5,836 nucleotides of DNA, from assembly GCA_021803885.1 (NCBI GenBank), contig JAJZKY010000103.1:4846-10681 (forward strand), written 5' to 3'. Origin of the DNA: Planctomycetota bacterium (GTDB lineage Bacteria > Planctomycetota > Phycisphaerae > WQYP01 > JAJZKY01). Shown here one piece after another: positions 1-5,836 of the stretch (its first letter is position 1; each line of letters begins with the position of its first letter). A program made the position numbers and the translations under genes. The notes under the pieces were generated by a model that searched no databases, was not told the origin of the DNA, and saw only the letters and a program-made list of their open reading frames with translations.

Positions 1-2
1 CC

Positions 3-911
3 GGAGGGTTCTCGGGGCATCCTTCACCTGAGAATTACGCGCGATGGATGGAGTTTGCAGCTTTTGTGCCGATCGACCGCGTACACGGTAAGTTTGGAGA
101 GAAGCGCCAGCCATGGGTCTATGGCCACACGGCTGAAGCCGCCGCAACGCGCGCCATTCGCCTGCGGTATAAGCTGTTGCCCTATATCTACTCGTATCAA
201 CGCATCGCATCGGAAACCGGGGTCGGCATCGTGCGCCCTCTGTTCTGGGTGTTCCCCGACGACCCTCATGTGGTGAACGAAGACTCGTCCTGGATGTTCG
301 GCGACGCGTTCCTCGTCTCGCCCGTGGTCACGCGTGGGGCATCGATGCAAAAAATCTATCTTCCCTCCGGCACATGGTACGACTACTTTCGCGGAACACG
401 GTTCCAAGGTGGTCAGACGATCAACTACAAGGTTGATTCGCAAACATGGGAGAACATCCCGCTCTTCGTGCGCAGCGGAACGATCATTGCTTCGCAGCAG
501 GTAGAGGACTACGTCGATCAGCGTCCGGTTACGGAAGTGGTGATCGATGTATTTCCATCTCAGGCCGCGAGTCGATTTATTTATTACGACGATGATGGCA
601 ACACCTATGGGTATGAGCACGGAGCATATTACCGTCAGGTGATTAGCGCAATCAGCAATGCGACCTCGATAAATCTCGAGTTCGAGAAGCCGACGGGATC
701 CTTCGACCCTGCACTGCGGTCTTATATCGTGAAAGTCCATGGCTATAGGACACATAAGGTGTTCTTGGAGGGAAGGGCCCTGTCAAAAACTCCGCTAAAG
801 AGGCAACTGATGCAGGATGAAAGCAACTGGACAACCGGCCAAGATCGGTACGGTCCAGTAACAACCATCAGAATTCCTGCATCGTGCGCGTCAACCGTGG
901 CTCTTAATTAA
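3..911 (+). CDS. GH31 family alpha-glycosidase (alpha-glucosidase/alpha-xylosidase type), C-terminal part
   Basis: Retaining exo-alpha-glycosidase of family GH31, which removes terminal alpha-linked glucose or xylose. The open frame enters from the left edge, and 302 codons are visible before TAA at 909-911. It opens on GGFSG, the end of the family's conserved D-[IT]-G-G-F motif. The edge bases 'cc' fit a preceding Thr codon. Next come the RW..FAAF.P..R.HG block with R.PW (visible residues 14-39), as in YicI-like alpha-xylosidases. A segment with RPLFWVFPDDP and GDAFLVSPV (78-108), YLPSGTWYDYF (119-129) and PLFVRSGTII (153-162) follows, typical of the GH31 C-terminal beta domain. The last part, with IYYDDDGNTYGYE (193-205), resembles a DUF5110-type domain. 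The catalytic nucleophile and acid/base lie upstream, outside the window, so activity and substrate cannot be judged, nor any export signal. The ATG at 48 is an internal Met, not the start. No clear terminator follows. Confidence 0.93.
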   Translation, partial: GGFSGHPSPENYARWMEFAAFVPIDRVHGKFGEKRQPWVYGHTAEAAATRAIRLRYKLLPYIYSYQRIASETGVGIVRPLFWVFPDDPHVVNEDSSWMFGDAFLVSPVVTRGASMQKIYLPSGTWYDYFRGTRFQGGQTINYKVDSQTWENIPLFVRSGTIIASQQVEDYVDQRPVTEVVIDVFPSQAASRFIYYDDDGNTYGYEHGAYYRQVISAISNATSINLEFEKPTGSFDPALRSYIVKVHGYRTHKVFLEGRALSKTPLKRQLMQDESNWTTGQDRYGPVTTIRIPASCASTVALN

Positions 912-1000
912 ATCGAGATGTGTGGCTCAAGGGGGCATATAACTACATGAATTCCCGGTCTCGACACCTCCTGGTTCTGTCAATGAAATTGGGTTCGATT

Positions 1001-1030
1001 TTGGATACATCTTTTGTTCAAATTTAATAT
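1001..1030 (+). promoter_or_regulatory. Weak sigma70-like promoter candidate
   Basis: TTGGAT (1001-1006) and TAATAT (1025-1030) are separated by 18 bases in an AT-rich stretch upstream of the GH38 gene. They match the consensus hexamers at only 3 and 4 of 6 positions, so this is a guess. If it were used, the transcript would have a leader of roughly 175 bases that includes the stem-loop at 1055-1101. Confidence 0.2.
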
Positions 1031-1054
1031 GTTCTATCACATCAACTACGAGCA

Positions 1055-1101
1055 CCGGTCAATAATGTTCAATCTTCCACATTCGGAGAAATATTAACCG
1101 G
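1055..1101. repeat. Imperfect inverted repeat / stem-loop upstream of the GH38 gene
   Basis: CCGGTCAATAATG (1055-1067) and AAATATTAACCGG (1089-1101) are inverted repeats matching at 10 of 13 positions (five pairs, a mismatch, four pairs, a mismatch, one pair). The loop could hold a small inner stem, TTCC (1075-1078) with GGAG (1085-1088), which includes one G-T wobble pair. No T run follows, so it is a poor intrinsic terminator. It could be a leader RNA structure or a protein-binding site. Confidence 0.4.
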
Positions 1102-1203
1102 CGACCCCGCGCGTGAAATCCAGTTCGCTGTAAAAGTATTGTTTGAATTGCCCACTGGGTGGATTCGTTCAATTTGGATAGGTACAACGTAAGAGAGGGA
1201 TTT

Positions 1204-1207
1204 GGAG
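1204..1207 (+). promoter_or_regulatory. Ribosome binding site that decides the start of the GH38 gene
   Basis: GGAG lies six bases before ATG 1214, a good Shine-Dalgarno spacing. The in-frame TTG at 1202 overlaps this site, and its only purine-rich stretch (AGAGAGGGA, 1192-1200) ends one base before it, which is too close. The ATG at 1214 is therefore preferred. Confidence 0.65.
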
Positions 1208-1213
1208 ACTGCC

Positions 1214-4200
1214 ATGAGACTAAAAACAGCAGTAATGAGTGGATGGATGGTTTTCACCCTGGCAGGTTTTAGCTTGACCACAGCGAAAGCTCAGACCAAT
1301 CACGCCAGCATAGTTTTTAAGATCGGAGTATTCGACCACTCTTCGGTAGGGTTTGTCCTTAGAGCACCCAAGCAGCCGATCAACTTCGTCGTCGGACAGA
1401 GCAATCCTGCAAAAGACTGGTACTCTAAACAGCCGACAGAATTGATTCCAGAGGCAAACGCTAAAAACACGAACTATGCTTCGGCCCCTCATGCAATCAC
1501 ATTTTCTTTGGACCATGCTCCCGTTGCGGCCTACCAGCTACGCGTCGCGTTTATGATCGAGGGTCCGGGCGTGCCAGCTCTACAGGTCGGCATCAATGGC
1601 AAATTTGGAACGTTTTATTTTCACCCGCGGCCCGATTACAGCGATGGCGACCAGAACGATGACTCATATGCCAATGTTATGTTCGACTTTCCCGGAAACT
1701 ACCTGCACTTAGGCTCCAATCAAATTACGCTACAGGCAATCGAGAAAGCGGATAAAGTAGCGCCCGGTGCTGGCCTGACCTATGACGCGATCGAACTCGA
1801 CCAAGGCCTGGGAGGCTTTCGTCCTCAAACTTCTTCTGCGCAAATTTTTCCCACCATCTTCTACCAACAGCAGCAGAATCAACTCGACGAGATGGTCGAC
1901 GTCTTTATTCGCTATGGCGAGCAGCCGAAGCCAGGCAGCGGAGTGTCTCTCGCCATAGCGGGCAAGCACTATCGTCAGCCGCTTCAGGGTGGTCAGGATT
2001 TTGGCGAAGAAAAGCTTGAATTCGCTGTGCCGGAATTTCCGGCACAGACGCGAGCGTATCTCGCATGGAACGTGGCAGGCCACGCACAGCACCAGGAACA
2101 ATCCATTGACCCACAAAAAAAGTGGACCTTATTTCTCGTACCGCACATCCATCTCGACATCGGATATTCGGACTACCAGGCCAAGGTCGCGTCCATCCAA
2201 AGCCGGGCCATTGACGAGGCGATGGATCTGACGGCGCAGCATCCCGATTTCCGCTTCAGCATGGACGGGGAATGGGACCTGGCGCAGTTTCTGAAGACGC
2301 GCACACCTGCGGAACAGCAGCGTGCGATTGTCGCCATACAGAAGCAGCAATTGTTCGTTCCCGCGCAATACGCCAATCTGCTCACCGGCTTTCCGACGGC
2401 GGAGACCCTGGTCCGTTCGTTGTATGGCAGCGCCAATTTCAGCCGCGCGCACGGAACGCCATTCAACTACGCCAATATTACGGACGTTCCATCGTATTCG
2501 TGGTCCTATGCTTCGGTCCTGGCCTCCGCCGGAATTCACTATCTTCTTTCCGGCAACGATAGTTCTCATGCACCCGTGCTGATACAGGGACGTCTAAATG
2601 AAAACTCCCCATTTTGGTGGGAGGGCCCGGACGGACAGAAGGTCCTGTTCTGGTACTCGCGCAACTATCAGCAGATGCAAGGACTTTTCGGTTTGCCTCC
2701 GGTCCTTTCGGCAGGGTACGACATGCTGCCGTTGTTCCTTCAGCAATATGAGCATCCCGGCTACCATGCGAATGCTGCCATTCTTTATGGCACACAGGTG
2801 GAGAATACCGACTTGTTCCCGCAGCAGGCGGAATTGGCGCGGCTGTGGAACAGCGTCTACGCATACCCGCGATTGCAGTACTCGGGCTTTTACGATGCTC
2901 TCAACAACATCGCACAACAGTTTGGCAATGAGATTCCAACCGTAAGAGGAGATGGCGGCCCCTATTGGGAGGATGGTATCGCTGCCGACGCGTATTACGC
3001 GGCAATGGAGCGTCAGAATGAAAGCCGCGGGCCATCGGCAGAGAAGTTGGCAACGCTGACCTCGCTGGTCAATACGCATCTTGCAGCGGACAAAAAAGAC
3101 CTGGATCGAATGTGGACGAACATGGTGCTGATGGATGAGCACACCTGGGATTCTGACAACAGTGTGTCCGATCCCACAAGTAGTGAAGCCGTAAAGCAGT
3201 TGGCGGTGAAAGACATGTACGCTGTGAACGCTCATGCACTCGCGGATTTTGTGGCGCGCAACAGCATGGCGAGTCTGGCGGATTCGATCTCTGCTGGCCG
3301 TGGCAGCCTAATCGTTTTCAATGCCTTGAACTGGGTCCGCAGCGGATTGGTGTCGCTCGATCTGAATAATGATGAGGAGATCGTCGATAAATCGACAGGT
3401 CGGGCGGTCCCCTATCAAGTGCTTCGCAGCGGGAACAACTTTCATCATGTACAGTTTGTTGCACAGGCTGTTCCAGCCGTTGGATATAAGGTCTTTCAGT
3501 TGCGTCCAGCAAAGAACCCTACGGCCCCGGCTACAATCACCCAGACCACGACTCTCGAAAGCCCTTACTACCGCGTGCAGTTGGACACCGAAACCGGTGC
3601 GGTACGCAGCATCTATGACAAACAATTGCAGCGCGAACTGGTGAACCGACAAAGTCCCTATCGATTCGGGCAATATTTATATGTGACTGGCGGGGACCGA
3701 GCCCCCAACCGAATGCTGAAATACAGCTCCGTTTATCCGAAAGTCGTCGAGCTCCAAATTCATCCGGCAACGGAGGGTCGTCTTATTGCAGTTACACGAA
3801 CGCCCTATGGCTGGGTTGCGCGCATGGAAAGCACGGACACCAACACGCCGAAGATTGCGGCGGAGATCCGGCTCTTCGAGCAGGAGAAGAAGATAGAATT
3901 CGTCGAAGACGTGAACAAGAAGGAAGTGGACACAAAGGAAGCTGTCTATTTTGCCTTTCCATTCGCCATGGACAGGCCACAGTTCCAGTATGAGATACAG
4001 ACCGGCGTCGTGAATCCGGCGAGAGACATGTACCCCGGTGCCGGCCACGAATGGTTCTCCGTGCAGCACTGGGTGTCGGTACAGCAGAATGGAATCTCGG
4101 CAACGGTGATGCCACTCGATGCGTCTATGGTCACGCTGGGCGATATCAACCGCGGCGCATGGCCTACCCAGTTTGGCGAGCGTCCAGGGACCATCTTCTC

Positions 4201-4702
4201 CTATGTCATGAACAACTATTGGGACACCAATTATCGCGCTGGGCAGGGCGGACACTTTCGCTTCCGCTATGTGATTACCAGCGCCCCGTCAACGCAAGCT
4301 ACAGAACTAAGCCGGTCGGGATGGGAGGAGATGACGCCGCTTGAGGAAGATGAAGTCACATCCCAGGACAAGGCGCTCAATCTGCCGCGTCCGTTGGACG
4401 GTAAGCAAGGCAGTTTTCTCAAAGTGAATGACTCGGAACTGCTGCTCGATACCTGGAAGCCCGCCGAGGATGGAAATGGCACAATCCTGCGTTTTCTAGA
4501 TATTGGTGGCGCCACACGCAAAGTGACCGCGCAGACGCCGCTGCTACAGCTACAACAAGCATGGCAGACCGACGCGGTAGAACGGAACCGAAATCCACTG
4601 TCGCTCATGGAAGAGAATGGCTTTCAATTCACGATCCATCCACATGAAATTGTCACCGTGCGGATCGTAGGTAAGGATGCGCTGCAAGCACCTATACACT
4701 AA
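1214..4702 (+). CDS. Secreted GH38-type alpha-mannosidase-like protein with N-terminal PL4-like carbohydrate-binding domain
   Basis: Predicted exported glycoside hydrolase of the GH38 (zinc-dependent retaining alpha-mannosidase) superfamily, 1162 residues from ATG 1214. Layout: Sec signal peptide, 1-26 (basic start, hydrophobic core, AKA/QT cleavage site). Domain with IGVFD, WYSKQP and INGKFG, about 34-200, resembling the C-terminal binding domain of PL4 rhamnogalacturonan lyases. Beta-sandwich linker, about 205-300. GH38 N-terminal catalytic domain from about 304. GH38 C-terminal beta domains, about 695-1162, with VFNALNWVRSG, YYRVQLDTETGAVRSIYDK and a final TVRIVG strand. Probable zinc ligands are H313 and D315 (HIHLD), D424 in TDVPSYSW, also the expected nucleophile, and H643 in DEHTW. 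The last motif replaces the HHD motif of classical alpha-mannosidases, so the mannoside substrate is uncertain. The protein contains no cysteine. It probably forms a transcription unit with the next gene, 99 bases downstream. GH38 superfamily membership is firm; substrate and the PL4-like label are less so. Confidence 0.9.
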   Translation: MRLKTAVMSGWMVFTLAGFSLTTAKAQTNHASIVFKIGVFDHSSVGFVLRAPKQPINFVVGQSNPAKDWYSKQPTELIPEANAKNTNYASAPHAITFSLDHAPVAAYQLRVAFMIEGPGVPALQVGINGKFGTFYFHPRPDYSDGDQNDDSYANVMFDFPGNYLHLGSNQITLQAIEKADKVAPGAGLTYDAIELDQGLGGFRPQTSSAQIFPTIFYQQQQNQLDEMVDVFIRYGEQPKPGSGVSLAIAGKHYRQPLQGGQDFGEEKLEFAVPEFPAQTRAYLAWNVAGHAQHQEQSIDPQKKWTLFLVPHIHLDIGYSDYQAKVASIQSRAIDEAMDLTAQHPDFRFSMDGEWDLAQFLKTRTPAEQQRAIVAIQKQQLFVPAQYANLLTGFPTAETLVRSLYGSANFSRAHGTPFNYANITDVPSYSWSYASVLASAGIHYLLSGNDSSHAPVLIQGRLNENSPFWWEGPDGQKVLFWYSRNYQQMQGLFGLPPVLSAGYDMLPLFLQQYEHPGYHANAAILYGTQVENTDLFPQQAELARLWNSVYAYPRLQYSGFYDALNNIAQQFGNEIPTVRGDGGPYWEDGIAADAYYAAMERQNESRGPSAEKLATLTSLVNTHLAADKKDLDRMWTNMVLMDEHTWDSDNSVSDPTSSEAVKQLAVKDMYAVNAHALADFVARNSMASLADSISAGRGSLIVFNALNWVRSGLVSLDLNNDEEIVDKSTGRAVPYQVLRSGNNFHHVQFVAQAVPAVGYKVFQLRPAKNPTAPATITQTTTLESPYYRVQLDTETGAVRSIYDKQLQRELVNRQSPYRFGQYLYVTGGDRAPNRMLKYSSVYPKVVELQIHPATEGRLIAVTRTPYGWVARMESTDTNTPKIAAEIRLFEQEKKIEFVEDVNKKEVDTKEAVYFAFPFAMDRPQFQYEIQTGVVNPARDMYPGAGHEWFSVQHWVSVQQNGISATVMPLDASMVTLGDINRGAWPTQFGERPGTIFSYVMNNYWDTNYRAGQGGHFRFRYVITSAPSTQATELSRSGWEEMTPLEEDEVTSQDKALNLPRPLDGKQGSFLKVNDSELLLDTWKPAEDGNGTILRFLDIGGATRKVTAQTPLLQLQQAWQTDAVERNRNPLSLMEENGFQFTIHPHEIVTVRIVGKDALQAPIH

Positions 4703-4724
4703 TGGATGTAATCCCCCAAGAAAT

Positions 4725-4782
4725 TTGCTAAGAACAGCAATTGTTTTACCAGGTTGTGAACTTTGTCAAGTGTCCTTAGCAA
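4725..4782. repeat. Perfect 8-bp inverted repeat overlapping a Shine-Dalgarno-like sequence
   Basis: TTGCTAAG (4725-4732) and CTTAGCAA (4775-4782) are exact inverted repeats separated by 42 bases. The right arm runs into AAGGAG (4781-4786). In mRNA the arms could pair across a large loop and partly hide that site. It could equally be an operator or chance. Confidence 0.4.
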
Positions 4783-4788
4783 GGAGTC

Positions 4789-4794
4789 AGGTGG
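4789..4794 (+). promoter_or_regulatory. Probable ribosome binding site of the second GH38-type gene
   Basis: AGGTGG lies seven bases before ATG 4802, at normal spacing. A stronger match, AAGGAG (4781-4786), sits 15 bases upstream of the ATG, longer than usual. The two may act together, or only the nearer one is used. Confidence 0.45.
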
Positions 4795-4801
4795 CGAATC
4801 T

Positions 4802-5836
4802 ATGGATCGAAGAGATTTTTTACAAAGCGCATTTGCCTGTGCAATCTCTAACTCAATTTCAGGTGTTGGGGCAGCATCCCGTCTCCTTGGGGCAGAGATC
4901 CAAGAACCCTATGAAAATCCAAACTGGGCCAGTCTGGATCGCAAAGCCAGTGTCCGCGCTTCCAGCCATGTCGCGATTCCCCCGGAGGGGTATATTCCAT
5001 TACACACTTTCAGCCCCGACCTTATGGCTGGGTGGGAAGCTGATGCGCAAACATCTGGCGCTTGGATCGAGATTGGATTTCCGGAAGCGCGCTCCGTAAG
5101 AGAAATCTGGATCCTCCCGAAGGCCCTGCCACATGATATCCGCGGGCAGGGAGATGATATATACAACATTCTTATCCACAATCGCGCGCAATGGTTTGAA
5201 GCGCCACGGCACATCCGAATTGGCTTTTCGGATGGCGCTGCTGTGGACGCGGAGCTTCGCCAGGCCGACTATTTTCAGATCATTACACTTCCCCAGGCCA
5301 GGGAAACATCCAGAGTCCGCATAACTATCGAAGACGTGTGGCCGAAGCATGGCGGGAAGGAGACGGGAATTGGCAAAATTCGCATCTTTCCCCAAAAGCA
5401 CGCGATTTCCTTTGAAATCGATACCTACAAAATGTACGACGTTGACGGCGATCAAGCGGTTCAATCCGCCACACTACACCTCATCAATCCGGGAAAAGAA
5501 ATCACGGGCGGTCAACTCGTGGTCTCGCATCGAGGCGCAATCTTGAGACGGGTCCCCCTGGACCCTATTCCATCGAGCGCAACCACTCGGCAAGATGTTT
5601 GGATTCCCGCTCCATTTGAAGACGTCGAGATGGAATTTGAAGTTGTTTCGCCGTCAGCTCAATTCTGTTGTAAGCGCAAGCTGCTTGTACCCGCATATCA
5701 TGCTTCCTACTTTGAGGGCGGAACCTTTTCGTTGAACTGCACATGTCACAACGACCTCGGTTGGCTGGATACGCAGGCCAAAACCGCCGACTTCCGTTCG
5801 TCACAAATCATTTTGCCAACGCTCAGCCTGCTCAAG
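4802..5836 (+). CDS. Tat-exported GH38-like glycoside hydrolase with N-terminal discoidin-like domain, N-terminal part
   Basis: Predicted exported glycosidase of the GH38 superfamily. 345 codons are open to the right edge with no stop. The start at ATG 4802 is fixed by the Tat signal that follows at once: DRRDFLQS (2-9), matching the twin-arginine S-R-R-x-F-L-K pattern, then a mildly hydrophobic stretch to about residue 25-31. Residues about 40-198 look like a discoidin/F5-8 type C or galactose-binding-like beta-sandwich (GWEADAQTSGAWIEIGF at 77-93, SRVRITIEDVW at 170-180, TGIGKIRIF at 188-196). A second beta-rich segment covers about 200-305. The catalytic domain then begins: CHNDLGWLDTQAK (315-327), with H316 and D318 the expected first two zinc ligands. 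Its HxDxGxxDxQAK pattern is shared with the upstream gene, so the two are distant paralogues. The nucleophile and remaining ligands lie beyond the window. Four cysteines (289, 290, 313, 315) are present outside the signal, two next to the metal motif. Substrate unknown. Confidence 0.85.
   Translation, partial: MDRRDFLQSAFACAISNSISGVGAASRLLGAEIQEPYENPNWASLDRKASVRASSHVAIPPEGYIPLHTFSPDLMAGWEADAQTSGAWIEIGFPEARSVREIWILPKALPHDIRGQGDDIYNILIHNRAQWFEAPRHIRIGFSDGAAVDAELRQADYFQIITLPQARETSRVRITIEDVWPKHGGKETGIGKIRIFPQKHAISFEIDTYKMYDVDGDQAVQSATLHLINPGKEITGGQLVVSHRGAILRRVPLDPIPSSATTRQDVWIPAPFEDVEMEFEVVSPSAQFCCKRKLLVPAYHASYFEGGTFSLNCTCHNDLGWLDTQAKTADFRSSQIILPTLSLLK

Larger units (their letters stand above)
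912..1213. other. Non-coding intergenic region, probable control region of the GH38 gene
   Basis: These 302 bases between the GH31 and the first GH38 gene hold no convincing ORF and are visibly richer in A and T than the flanking genes. Their size suggests that the GH38 gene has its own promoter and is not simply read through from GH31. The region holds an imperfect stem-loop (1055-1101), a near-repeat pair (993-1007 and 1167-1180), a short palindrome CCCACTGGG (1151-1159) and a weak promoter candidate (1001-1030). No T-tract terminator for the upstream gene was found. Confidence 0.7.
4703..4801. other. Short spacer between the two GH38-type genes
   Basis: This 99-base gap has no ORF of its own and no terminator-like hairpin followed by a T run, so cotranscription of the two GH38-type genes is likely. 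It contains the inverted repeat 4725-4782 and the ribosome binding sequences of the downstream gene. Confidence 0.6.

Noticed and set aside
24..755. 243-residue open frame on the - strand opposite the GH31 gene
   Set aside because: It lies opposite a clear GH31 coding frame, and its translation shows no recognisable domain; it is a shadow of codon bias.
1151..1159. CCCACTGGG palindrome as an operator
   Set aside because: Only four base pairs around one centre; outer GAAT/ATTC arms are out of register by one base, so it could easily be chance.
1202..1213. TTG start for the first GH38-type gene, four codons upstream
   Set aside because: It overlaps the GGAG site that is well placed for ATG 1214, and the shorter start gives a normal signal peptide.
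2594..3235. 213-residue - strand open frame inside the first GH38-type gene
   Set aside because: Fully antisense to a conserved catalytic domain, with low-complexity His/Arg/Val-rich translation and no motif.
3677..4255. 192-residue - strand open frame
   Set aside because: Antisense to the GH38 C-terminal domain with no recognisable motif.
4725..4782. Transcription terminator between the two GH38-type genes
   Set aside because: The loop would be 42 bases, the stem is not GC-rich and no T run follows.
4677..5099. 140-residue + strand open frame bridging the two GH38-type genes
   Set aside because: It overlaps the end of one gene and the start of the next in another frame, while the frame from 4802 carries a Tat signal and a discoidin-like domain.

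Overview
The window reads as part of a bacterial gene set for breaking down carbohydrates. All three genes are on the + strand and encode glycoside hydrolases or related proteins. At least two carry export signals. The leader types (one Sec, one Tat), the moderate GC of the coding DNA and the stacking of carbohydrate-active genes would suit a soil or plant-associated Acidobacteriota-like organism. That assignment is inference; no taxonomic marker gene is present.

Layout: (1) 3-911 is the C-terminal part of a GH31-family alpha-glycosidase (alpha-glucosidase/alpha-xylosidase type), cut by the left edge just upstream of its conserved GGF motif. (2) 912-1213 is a non-coding, AT-richer stretch of 302 bases. 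It holds an imperfect stem-loop, a near-repeat of a GTTC(G/A)ATTT(T)GGATA sequence and a weak promoter candidate, and probably controls the next gene. (3) 1214-4702 is a complete, Sec-exported, cysteine-free 1162-residue protein. It has an N-terminal domain resembling the carbohydrate-binding domain of rhamnogalacturonan lyases (PL4), a beta-sandwich linker, a GH38-type (alpha-mannosidase superfamily) catalytic domain and GH38-type C-terminal beta domains. (4) 4703-4801 is a 99-base spacer with a perfect 8-bp inverted repeat whose right arm overlaps a Shine-Dalgarno-like sequence. (5) 4802-5836 is the start of a second GH38-like protein with a Tat signal and an N-terminal discoidin-like domain. 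It is cut by the right edge just after its first metal-binding motif.

Together the genes look like a locus for removing alpha-linked sugars from a branched plant or microbial glycan. Two diverged GH38-type enzymes with different binding domains and different export routes sit side by side, next to a GH31 exo-alpha-glycosidase. The actual substrate cannot be read from sequence. The most notable points are the PL4-like/GH38 fusion, the non-classical metal-site motif (EHTW instead of HHD) and the paired Sec and Tat GH38 proteins. No RNA genes, mobile elements or CRISPR arrays were seen.
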